From assembly GCA_041398785.1 (NCBI GenBank), contig JAWKUA010000027.1:1-64000 (forward strand): DNA of 64,000 nucleotides, given 5' to 3'. Numbering within the stretch: the first letter of the stretch is position 1; each line of letters opens with the position of its first letter. Position numbers and translations under genes: made by a program. Origin of the DNA: Planctomycetaceae bacterium (lineage in GTDB: Bacteria > Planctomycetota > Planctomycetia > Planctomycetales > Planctomycetaceae). This document shows positions 44,726 through 53,049 of this stretch, in pieces. The notes beneath the pieces were generated by a model that made no database searches, was not told where the DNA came from, and was given only the letters and a program-made list of their open reading frames with translations.

Positions 44726-47491
44726 TCAACTAAGCAGAAACTGAAACCCGCCGTCCTCGCCGACATCAACCGCCGCGCCGCGGATGCTGTCTCCTGTTGC
44801 CATGCGTGACAGGAATTCCGCGGACATCTGAGGCAGCAGGGTGCCTGTCAGGATACGGTCGACATTTCTGGCGCCGCTGTCCACTTCCGTGCAGCGGCTG
44901 ACGATGTGGTCGAGCACCGCGTCGGACCAGGTGAACGAAGCGTCGTAGTGTTCGTGAACGCGGCGGGCGATCTTTCCCAGTTTCAAAATCGCGATCTGCC
45001 GCATCACTTCGTCGCTGAGCGGGAAGTACGGCACCACCGTGATCCGCCCCAGAAACGCCGGTTTGAAGGTCTTCAGAAGTTCCGGATGCAGAGCGGCCGC
45101 CAGAGATTCCGCGTCGGGCATTGTTTCCGGATCGGCGCACAGCTTCATGATGGCATCCGTGCCGGCATTGGAAGTCATGATGATCACGGTGTTCTTGAAG
45201 TCGATGTCACGGCCTTCGCCGTCCTTCATGTGTCCCTTGTCAAAGACCTGATAGAAGATGTCCTGGACACCGGGGTGAGCCTTTTCCATTTCGTCCAGCA
45301 GCACCACGCTGTAGGGCTTGCGGCGAACGGCTTCCGTCAGCACACCGCCTTCGCCGTAGCCGACGTATCCGGGAGGTGATCCCATCAGCAGTGAGACCTT
45401 GTGTTCTTCCTTAAACTCACTCATGTTCAGAACGGTCATGTTCTGTTCACCGCCGTACAGCAGTTCCGCGACGGTGATGGCGGTTTCCGTCTTGCCGACG
45501 CCGCTGGGGCCGACCAGAAAGAAGACGCCGATGGGACGACTGGGATCGGTCAGGTTGGCTCGCGACGTGCGGACACGCTGAGCGATTGCGTCGAGACCGT
45601 GTGACTGGCCGACGACCTTTTCTTCCATGCATTCCTTCAGATGTAGAATCGTGTTGATTTCGTCGCTGACCATTCGGCCGACGGGAATACCGGTCCATGC
45701 CGCAACAACTTCCGCCACGGCCTGACCGTCGACGCAGGCCTGCATCAGCGGTTCTTCGCCCTGGATTTCAGACAGCTTCGACGTCAGTTCCGAAAGTTCG
45801 GCAAGCAGCTTCTGGCGATCTTCGTCGGTCAGAGCGGCTCCGCCAGTCAGGGCCGCAGCCGCGCTGGCCGTTTCGCCGTTGCCGCTGGCGGGCTTTTCGG
45901 AAGCAGCCGGCGCGGTGCCTTCCGGTTTTCCGGCCGCCGGTTCTTCGTGCTTCGGAACCGCCTGGCCGGAAAGTTTTTCACGAACTGCCCGGATCTGTCC
46001 GACAAGTTCCTTTTCCTGCTTCCAGCGTTCCATCAGTTCGTCGTAACGCTGCTGCGTGTCCGACTTGGTCTGCTGAAGCTTCTGCAGTCTTTCCTGATGA
46101 TCGGCTCCGGTTGCGGATTCGCGCTCCAGGACTCCGATGGCCGTGTTAGTCTGATCGATTGTGCGGCGAGCATCTTCGATCGCGGACGGAATTGCCGCGT
46201 GTCCGATGGCGACGCGGGCACACGCTGTGTCCAGCAGACTGACAGACTTGTCGGGCAGTTGCCGCCCGGAGATATACCGGTTCGACAAACGGACCGAATC
46301 TTCAACGGCTTCGTTCAGGATCTCGATCTTGTGATGAGCCTGCAGCGTATCGACAAGGCCGCGCATCATGGAAATCGCTTTTTCCTCGTCCGGTTCTTCG
46401 ACTTTGACAACCTGGAATCGTCGAGCCAAAGCCGCGTCGCGTTCGAAGTACTTCTTGTATTCGGCCCAGGTCGTCGCGGCGACGGTTCGCAGTTCGCCGC
46501 GGGCGAGAGCCGGCTTCAGCAGGTTGGCGGCGTCGCCCTGGCCGGCGGAACCGCCTGCTCCGATCAGCGTGTGGGCTTCATCGATGAACAGAATGATGGG
46601 AGTGACCGACTTGTTGACTTCGTTGATGACCGACTTCAGCCGGTTTTCGAATTCCCCCTTCACGCCGGCTCCGGCCTGCAGCAGGCTCAGGTCCAGCGTC
46701 TTGACTGACACGGTCTTCAGTGACGGCGGGACATCGCCCTGAACAATCCGCAGCGCGAATCCTTCGACGACCGCTGTTTTTCCGACGCCTGCTTCTCCCG
46801 TGAGAATCGGGTTGTTCTGGCGCCGCCGTGTCAGAATATCGATGATCTGGCGAATCTCCTGATCGCGGCCCAGGACCGGATCGATCTTGCCGGCTCGCGC
46901 TCGCTCCGTCAGGTCGATCGTGTACTGGTCCAGCGACGGAGTCTGAGTCGGGCCGCCTCCCGGCTTGCCGCCCGGTGCAGATCCGGAGGCGGTCATCATG
47001 ACGTCGGTCCCGGCTTCGGCCGTGTCCGCAACGATGGCCATCAGATCCTTCGCCAGCGATTCGGCGGAGATCTTTGCGAACTCACGCGAGATGCCCTGAG
47101 CGATCTGGGACAGCGAACGATCGTTCAGCAAGGCCAGAATCAAATGGCCGGACCGCGTCTTTCCGGCCGAATAGTCGATCGAACCCAGCACCCACGCCTC
47201 GCGCGCCAGATCGACGGTGTGTTGCGACAGCAGAGGCTGGCTGGAATTGCCGGTCTTGAGTTTGTCGATCGCCTTCGTGACATCACCGATCATTCGGGAC
47301 GCATCGATGCTGAACGCTTTCAGAATTGCGTGAACGTCGGTGTTCGAGCCTTCCAGCAGTTTCAGCAGCCAGTGCTCCACTTCCACGTTGTAGTTGCTGC
47401 GTGACAGACACAGCCCGGCGGCTCCTTCAAGCGACCGCGTGCAGGTGTCGTTGAGCTTGCTGATCAGCGATTTGAGGTTGACCGAAGACAT
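44726..47491 (-). CDS. tssH: Type VI secretion-type AAA+ ATPase ClpV/TssH
   Basis: A 921-residue Hsp100 ATPase. Residues about 1-150 form the Clp N-domain with SLISKLNDTCTRSLEGAAGLCLSRSNYNVEVEHWLLK beginning at residue 7, the pattern seen in ClpV rather than ClpB. Two AAA modules follow, with Walker A GEAGVGKT (about 228) and GPSGVGKT (about 660), and FIDEAHTLIGAGG as first Walker B. The middle coiled coil is short with an Ala/Glu/Pro insert (about 520-560), consistent with ClpV. ClpV recycles contracted TssB/TssC sheath in type VI secretion. No tssB, tssC, hcp or vgrG is in the window, so a sheath partner would be elsewhere or the enzyme has another role. Confidence 0.85.
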   Translation of the reverse strand: MSSVNLKSLISKLNDTCTRSLEGAAGLCLSRSNYNVEVEHWLLKLLEGSNTDVHAILKAFSIDASRMIGDVTKAIDKLKTGNSSQPLLSQHTVDLAREAWVLGSIDYSAGKTRSGHLILALLNDRSLSQIAQGISREFAKISAESLAKDLMAIVADTAEAGTDVMMTASGSAPGGKPGGGPTQTPSLDQYTIDLTERARAGKIDPVLGRDQEIRQIIDILTRRRQNNPILTGEAGVGKTAVVEGFALRIVQGDVPPSLKTVSVKTLDLSLLQAGAGVKGEFENRLKSVINEVNKSVTPIILFIDEAHTLIGAGGSAGQGDAANLLKPALARGELRTVAATTWAEYKKYFERDAALARRFQVVKVEEPDEEKAISMMRGLVDTLQAHHKIEILNEAVEDSVRLSNRYISGRQLPDKSVSLLDTACARVAIGHAAIPSAIEDARRTIDQTNTAIGVLERESATGADHQERLQKLQQTKSDTQQRYDELMERWKQEKELVGQIRAVREKLSGQAVPKHEEPAAGKPEGTAPAASEKPASGNGETASAAAALTGGAALTDEDRQKLLAELSELTSKLSEIQGEEPLMQACVDGQAVAEVVAAWTGIPVGRMVSDEINTILHLKECMEEKVVGQSHGLDAIAQRVRTSRANLTDPSRPIGVFFLVGPSGVGKTETAITVAELLYGGEQNMTVLNMSEFKEEHKVSLLMGSPPGYVGYGEGGVLTEAVRRKPYSVVLLDEMEKAHPGVQDIFYQVFDKGHMKDGEGRDIDFKNTVIIMTSNAGTDAIMKLCADPETMPDAESLAAALHPELLKTFKPAFLGRITVVPYFPLSDEVMRQIAILKLGKIARRVHEHYDASFTWSDAVLDHIVSRCTEVDSGARNVDRILTGTLLPQMSAEFLSRMATGDSIRGAAVDVGEDGGFQFLLS

Positions 47492-47852
47492 AGGCGATGA
47501 ATTTCTGTCTGACAGTGAAGAAAGTGGGACGGTCGAATGCGGATCAATTCACCACAGGAAGGATGCGGTATTGGAGATGGAAACTGTGTCCACGATTGCA
47601 GACGTGTTCGGTGCTGATCGGAAATCGCCGGAGCACGAAACCGGAATCCTGCTGGCCGCGACGAACACTGATGCTATTCGTGATGTTCGCAACTCTGACT
47701 GCCGCGAGCCGGAATGCCTCATTGTTCTCTGCTCGCGGTATAGATCGATCTTCTGGTAGTAGCAGCCGCCAGCAATTCGTCGGTTTGGCGGAAAAACGGA
47801 GCCGATAGTGATTGGCCGAATAACGAGCGGGATTCACGTCGCGTCAGCCGTT
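47492..47852. other. Intergenic region, no gene seen
   Basis: 361 bases between the dcd stop and the tssH start, both on the minus strand. Open frames on both strands have shadow composition. The tssH promoter is expected here, but no motif is convincing. Confidence 0.4.
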
Positions 47853-48470
47853 TCATGATTCAGCTCGGACCAGTTCGTCGGCGGTATGTTCGTCGATGAC
47901 CGCGTCCGGCCGGCTGCCGTTGAAGTTCAGCTTCATCTGGCGCTCGTCGCGGTTGCCGAGTTCCCGGAACAGCAGGCTGGGCTGGATGTCCGTGTTGTTC
48001 TGATATTTGCCGCTCTTGTACTCCGTCACGTCTCCTTCCAGGCTGTGATAGAAGATTTGGCAGACCTGCACGCCGGCATAGATCCTGACGGGCTGGACGG
48101 CAAACATTTCCAGTGTCCAGTATCCACAGAAGCCCACATCGCCGAATCCGGCCGTCACATGGACGAACAATCCCAGCCGTCCGATGGAAGACCGCCCTTC
48201 CAGCATCGGGACGTAGTTGTGCGTTTCCGTGTGTTCGATGGTGCGGCCGAGGTACAGTTGGTTCGGCTGCAGCACAAGACCTTCCGGCGGGATCTGCAGG
48301 CGGCCGAACCGGCTGGGTTTTCGCATGTCCAGCACGATTTCTTCGTAAACCAGCAGCTCGTCGTGCAGTCGCAGGTTGTAGCTGTTGGAATTCAGTTGAT
48401 CTTCGTTGAACGGATCAATCTGAATGTTGCTTCCGAGCTGTGCCCGGATTTCGCTGCCGCTAAGAATCAT
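47853..48470 (-). CDS. dcd: dCTP deaminase
   Basis: A 205-residue enzyme of the dUTPase fold that deaminates dCTP to dUTP, feeding thymidylate synthesis. The N-terminus MILSGSEIRAQLGSNIQIDPF, the LEGRSSIGRLGL motif (about 90-101) and the catalytic region GFGDVGFCGYWTLEM with Glu121 are conserved. The ATG at 48470 is set by this family N-terminus; the upstream open extension is not coding. Length is near the usual 190. Whether it is monofunctional or also hydrolyses dUTP cannot be read from these motifs. It is divergent from the haem-motif lipoprotein gene. Confidence 0.93.
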   Translation of the reverse strand: MILSGSEIRAQLGSNIQIDPFNEDQLNSNSYNLRLHDELLVYEEIVLDMRKPSRFGRLQIPPEGLVLQPNQLYLGRTIEHTETHNYVPMLEGRSSIGRLGLFVHVTAGFGDVGFCGYWTLEMFAVQPVRIYAGVQVCQIFYHSLEGDVTEYKSGKYQNNTDIQPSLLFRELGNRDERQMKLNFNGSRPDAVIDEHTADELVRAES

Positions 48471-48775
48471 GCTGCGCTGCCAGTTCGAAACCTGCGGAGA
48501 CTGTGGCCGGGCGACTCGCGACGAGCCACCCGGAACGCCGAATGGGATCCACGACGCGGGCAGAGTAGACACAATCCGCAGCCAGTTCAACTCGACGCGC
48601 AGACGTCGCTTCGACGACGCCCCATGACCGGGGAATCAGGGTCGTTCGCCTGCAGCCGAGGCGCCGGCCGGACATCGTTTTCACGTTCGCATTGTCGGTC
48701 GACCGCGCCTAAACTGAGTGCTGCCGGAGCGTGAAGGTCGAGCACACCGGTGGAACTCGATGAAGGTCTGTTGAA
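48471..48775. other. Divergent spacer, no gene seen
   Basis: 305 bases between dcd (-) and the haem-motif lipoprotein (+). GAAGG at 48762-48766 is the ribosome binding site of the latter. No other element stands out. Confidence 0.4.
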
Positions 48776-49936
48776 GTGGATTCGGAATCCCGGTTTTCGA
48801 TGATCGCGTACCGCACGCATTGGCACCGCACGCTGCCGATCCTGCTCTGCGGATTCATTGCCGGTTGTGGAGATTCTCCGTCGACGACCGAGCCCGGCGG
48901 CATGAATGCGGTAATGGCGGTTGGGGACGACATTCCCGTCGAAAAATCGCAGCCGGAAGCCGCCATAACGACGGAAAACAGCGACGGTCACCGGCGCGAC
49001 GAAGTCTGGACGGACGAAAACGGAAACAAGTATCTGGGGAAGATTCCGTTTGATGTGTTTGCCGTCCATCCGTACGAGATTGCTGCCGACACCACTCCCG
49101 TCAATGGCGCTGCGACGGCGACAATTCCCGTGGTTGCGAATTCCGGCAACGTCCCGCAGACCGATGTTCCCGATGCGACAAGTCAGAATCCGGGAACTTC
49201 GCCGACGCCGGCGACCACAGCAAATTCCGGATCGGCCGGCGACGGCTGGGACTCCGTAATATCGCGTGATGTCCTGGAAGCGGAGATCAAGGACATTCGC
49301 AACTTCCTGACGCCGACGCTGCAATCGGTGGGAAACTTCCGTTCGTCGATGGCCATGATTCCTCCGAAGGCAGCCACACTGGGCGTGCTGGCGGAGGTCG
49401 CCAGAGAGCATCCCGATAAAGTTACCTGGGTCGAAGACGCCGCGTATCTGAGCGATCTGGCACGGCAGATGAACCTGACGCCTCTGCAGGCCGGACCGAA
49501 GGATCAGAAGCGACTCAGAGATCTGTTCGCAGCGATCACCGACACACTGAACCGCTCACGACCTGCGAACCTGGAAAAGCCGCCCGAAGGACAGATGTAT
49601 TCCGACATCGCCGAGATGCGGCTGGTCATGAAACGCATGGAAGAAGCCAGCCGGCGGATGCGAACCGAAGTAGGCAACGAATCCTCACTGGCGGCAAACA
49701 AGGACATGGTCCGCCATGAAGCGGAAATCCTCAGGACTCTTACGAAAGTCGTGACGACTTCCGGCTACGGCTACTCCGACGACACTGACTTCAACGGCTA
49801 TGCACGGCAGATAATTGACGCCTCCGCTAAGATCATCTCCGCTGCGGATTCGAACAACTTTTCAGACTTTCAACTGTCTCAGACCGAAGTGGCGAATTCC
49901 TGCCAGGCCTGTCACCATGACTACAAGAGCAATTGA
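48776..49936 (+). CDS. Lipoprotein with C-terminal c-type haem motif (cytochrome c-prime-like)
   Basis: A 386-residue predicted lipoprotein. GAAGG at 48762-48766 supports the GTG start at 48776; an ATG at 48800 is the alternative. The signal ends in IAGC. Residues about 40-160 are Thr/Pro/Ser/Asn low complexity. The C-terminal 220 residues are helical and end in CQACHHDYKSN, a CxxCH haem-attachment motif at the extreme C-terminus, the position seen in cytochrome c-prime. It is likely an electron-transfer or gas-binding protein anchored in the envelope. The HtrA-type gene starts 1 base after the stop. Confidence 0.8.
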   Translation: MDSESRFSMIAYRTHWHRTLPILLCGFIAGCGDSPSTTEPGGMNAVMAVGDDIPVEKSQPEAAITTENSDGHRRDEVWTDENGNKYLGKIPFDVFAVHPYEIAADTTPVNGAATATIPVVANSGNVPQTDVPDATSQNPGTSPTPATTANSGSAGDGWDSVISRDVLEAEIKDIRNFLTPTLQSVGNFRSSMAMIPPKAATLGVLAEVAREHPDKVTWVEDAAYLSDLARQMNLTPLQAGPKDQKRLRDLFAAITDTLNRSRPANLEKPPEGQMYSDIAEMRLVMKRMEEASRRMRTEVGNESSLAANKDMVRHEAEILRTLTKVVTTSGYGYSDDTDFNGYARQIIDASAKIISAADSNNFSDFQLSQTEVANSCQACHHDYKSN

Positions 49937-49937
49937 C

Positions 49938-50936
49938 ATGCGCAAGAAGTGGTTGTGCCTAAAGTTGGCAGTCGTTGTGCCGTGTTTCGCCGTGCAATCG
50001 GCGGCCGACGCGGACACGATCGTCATGAAGTCCGGACAGAAGGTGGTGGGGCAGGTGCTGAAAGTGCAGCCCGACGCCGTCTTCATCGACATCGGCGTCG
50101 ACGTAGTGCGGATTCCGGTCGACCGAATTCAGGAACGTATCGCCGAAGTCCCGACCGAACAGCCCGAACCCGCCAAAGCCCAGGGAGTCTACCGCACCGC
50201 GGAGCTGCCCGAACGCACTGTCAAGGAACTGGTCAGCAGATTCGGCGAAGGTGTGGTTCTGGTGCAGACTCCGGATGGCCTGGGTTCCGGATTCATCATC
50301 AACGACCGGGGCTACTGCGTGACAAATTATCACGTTGTCGAAGGTCAGACTCGCATCGCAGTCACCATCTTCCATCGCGGCGAAGGCGGTGACTTTGAAC
50401 GGCGAGCGATCCGTGACGTCCGGATTCTGGCGCTGAATCCGCACTTCGATCTGGCGCTGCTGGAGATTCCCAAACCGGACGATCTGGAGTTCCGGCCGGA
50501 ATTCATCGCCGACGACGATTCTCTGCTGGAAGGTGATACCGTCTTCGGCATCGGCAGTCCGCTGGGACTGGAACGCAGCGTGTCGGAAGGGATCGTCAGC
50601 AGTCGAAACCGGAACATGGAAGGCATCGTTTACATTCAGACAACCGCTCAGGTGAATCCCGGTAACAGCGGCGGACCGCTATTCAATTCCAAAGGCGAAG
50701 TTGTCGGCGTGATCAACATGAAGCTGACGTTCGGGGAAGGTCTGGGCTTCGCGATTCCCGTCGCTTATCTGAAGCACTTTCTGAACAATCGGGACGCCTT
50801 TGCGTTCGACCGCACGAACCCGAATACCGGCTACCACTATCTGGATCCTCCTCGCCGCACCAATCCGAAGCAGCCGTACGAAGTTCTGAAGGCAGATCCG
50901 GCGGCCTCCGCGACCAAAGATGCGGTCGGCCCATGA
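49938..50936 (+). CDS. HtrA-type (S1C) trypsin-like serine protease without PDZ
   Basis: A 332-residue secreted protease. The signal peptide ends near QSAADA (residue about 25). A short beta segment (about 26-70, IVMKSGQKVVGQVLKV) resembles a small SH3-like domain. The protease domain (about 95-290) has the triad His132 (TNYHVV), Asp171 (FDLALLE) and Ser244 (GNSGGPL). The PDZ domains of DegP are absent. It lies 1 base after the haem-motif lipoprotein and overlaps the DJ-1/PfpI gene by 4 bases (ATGA at 50933-50936), so the three are one operon. Likely envelope protein quality control. Confidence 0.9.
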   Translation: MRKKWLCLKLAVVVPCFAVQSAADADTIVMKSGQKVVGQVLKVQPDAVFIDIGVDVVRIPVDRIQERIAEVPTEQPEPAKAQGVYRTAELPERTVKELVSRFGEGVVLVQTPDGLGSGFIINDRGYCVTNYHVVEGQTRIAVTIFHRGEGGDFERRAIRDVRILALNPHFDLALLEIPKPDDLEFRPEFIADDDSLLEGDTVFGIGSPLGLERSVSEGIVSSRNRNMEGIVYIQTTAQVNPGNSGGPLFNSKGEVVGVINMKLTFGEGLGFAIPVAYLKHFLNNRDAFAFDRTNPNTGYHYLDPPRRTNPKQPYEVLKADPAASATKDAVGP

Positions 50937-51478
50937 ATAATTCCATGCCGCTGTCGGGCAGGTCGTTTCTGGCATTCGTCGGTGATGACTACGAAGACCT
51001 GGAACTCTGGTATCCGAAACTCAGGCTGATCGAAGCCGGAGCCTCCGTTGTGGTCGCCGGCCATTCCGCCGGAATGGTGTACTCCGGAAAACACGGTTAT
51101 CCGTGCGTCGCCGATGCAGCGATCGAGGACGTCATCACGTCAGACTTCGACGGCCTGATTTGCGCCGGAGGGTGGATGCCGGATCGGCTGCGCCGTGACC
51201 GCGATGTCCTGCGAATCACGCGTGAATTCGCCGAAGCGGGCAAGCTGGTCGCCGCCATCTGCCACGGCGGCTGGATTCCAATTTCCGCGGGAGTCTACCA
51301 CAACATCAATGTCACCGGTTCTCCGGGAATCCGGGACGATCTCATCAATGCCGGTGCAATCTACCAGGATGCTTCCGTCGTCGTGGACCAGCACTTCATC
51401 AGCAGTCGCCGTCCGGATGATCTTCCGGATTTCTGTCGAGCGATCGTGAACTGGTATCAGCATCCCGGCGCCGGATGA
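50933..51478 (+). CDS. DJ-1/PfpI-family protein
   Basis: A 181-residue cytoplasmic protein of the DJ-1/PfpI fold. The nucleophile elbow is LVAAICHGGW with Cys110 followed by His111, and an acidic pair (DDYEDLELW, residues 18-26) occupies the position of the conserved Glu. Family members are proteases, glyoxalases or deglycases; the function here is not resolved. It is translationally coupled to the HtrA-type protease through an ATGA overlap. The operon pairs an envelope protease with a cytoplasmic stress-type protein, suggesting a protein-damage response; this is inference. Confidence 0.9.
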   Translation: MNNSMPLSGRSFLAFVGDDYEDLELWYPKLRLIEAGASVVVAGHSAGMVYSGKHGYPCVADAAIEDVITSDFDGLICAGGWMPDRLRRDRDVLRITREFAEAGKLVAAICHGGWIPISAGVYHNINVTGSPGIRDDLINAGAIYQDASVVVDQHFISSRRPDDLPDFCRAIVNWYQHPGAG

Positions 51479-51532
51479 CTTTGCGCAGATGATTTCGAAC
51501 TTCGAATCAGCAACAGGATATCGCCAATCGCC

Positions 51533-52003
51533 ATGACCGATGACGTCGAACTTCCCATTCCCGCCGACGCCGATTCGTCGCCTGCCACCGTTCCGGAACC
51601 CTGGTACCGCGACGGCCTGCAATTCACGTGCAGCCAGTGCGGAGACTGCTGCACCGGCGCTCCGGGCGTTGTCTGGGTCACCGATGAAGAACTGCGGGAG
51701 ATCGCCGACTACCTGGACAAACCGACCGGCGAGATTCGTCTGTTTCATACTCGAATCGTGCGGGGGCGAGTGTCTCTGACCGAATTCCAGAACGGAGACT
51801 GCACGTTCTTTGACCCCGCCAGCCGTCACTGCCGCGTGTATCCGGTGCGGCCGACACAATGCCGCACGTGGCCATTCTGGAAATCGAATATCGCCACCGA
51901 AGAGACGTGGAAACGGACATGCGAGTACTGTCCCGGCTCCGGCACGGGTGCGTTTTTCAGCCTGGAGGAAGTCGAAGCTCGCGCGGCGCAGGTTCAGATC
52001 TGA
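51533..52003 (+). CDS. YkgJ-family Cys-cluster protein
   Basis: A 156-residue protein of the YkgJ (CxxCxxCC) family, thought to bind zinc or an iron-sulfur cluster. The motif FTCSQCGDCCTGAPG appears at about residues 32-46, with further Cys in HCRVYPVRPTQCRTWPFW and TCEYCPG, as usual in the family. The biochemical role is unknown. It starts 54 bases after the DJ-1/PfpI gene on the same strand and may be the last gene of that operon. It converges on rnpB. Confidence 0.92.
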   Translation: MTDDVELPIPADADSSPATVPEPWYRDGLQFTCSQCGDCCTGAPGVVWVTDEELREIADYLDKPTGEIRLFHTRIVRGRVSLTEFQNGDCTFFDPASRHCRVYPVRPTQCRTWPFWKSNIATEETWKRTCEYCPGSGTGAFFSLEEVEARAAQVQI

Positions 52004-52039
52004 CGCCTGTTGCAACGGGCTGTCGCTTTTCCGGACCGA

Positions 52040-52081
52040 ATCGCACCGCAGCGGCCATCTGCGTTTGAGTCACGGTGCGAT
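52040..52081. terminator. Hairpin between YkgJ gene and rnpB
   Basis: Perfect 9-bp arms (ATCGCACCG at 52040-52048, CGGTGCGAT at 52073-52081) around a 24-base loop lie between the convergent YkgJ gene and RNase P RNA gene. No T-run. Confidence 0.35.
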
Positions 52082-52143
52082 GGCAGTCCTGCGCCGGAAC
52101 GAAAGTCATCGATTCACGCAGGGCCGAAGGTATCGAAAAATCT

Positions 52144-52592
<449 letters not shown>

Positions 52593-53049
52593 AGGCCGGC
52601 ATTGTAGCCAAACCCGCAGCTTCGGCGAGACGTGATGTTCCTCCCGGCAGCAGCGAGTCGGCGACGTGCGAAGCCCGCGTCGACGCCCGTCGGTGACTCC
52701 GGCGGCGGTACCGGGAGTCGCCGAGGAACCGGCTTCGGTCGCATGGAATTCCGTGGAATCCGAAATTCGCGGCCAGGAATTGCAGCGAGGCGGCGAAACA
52801 GAACTCTGTGCGGCGGAATTGCGCTTTGCCGATACCGAATCACGCGTCGAAGAACGATATTCGTCGACAACATGACGCAACATCCGCGCCGGATGCTTGA
52901 CCGGTTGTGGATCGCTGAACGACAATCGCTCCGCCTTCATGAACGGCAGCTGACGCGTCTGCCGTTTGCGGTTTCGCAGAACTCAAACGCTTTCGCTGAG
53001 ACTTTCAAGTCCTCGGCGTTGTCCCAATCCTGAACCAAAAGGACTTCCC
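52593..53049. other. Intergenic region between rnpB and the 580-residue protein
   Basis: 457 bases holding the rnpB promoter side (-) and the leader of the next gene (+). No promoter motif was convincing; AAAAGGA near 53037-53043 is the ribosome binding site of the next gene. Open frames over it are shadows. Confidence 0.4.

Noticed and set aside
47544..47837. 97-codon open frame on the minus strand between dcd and tssH
   Set aside because: No ribosome binding site, shadow-type composition and no recognisable fold.
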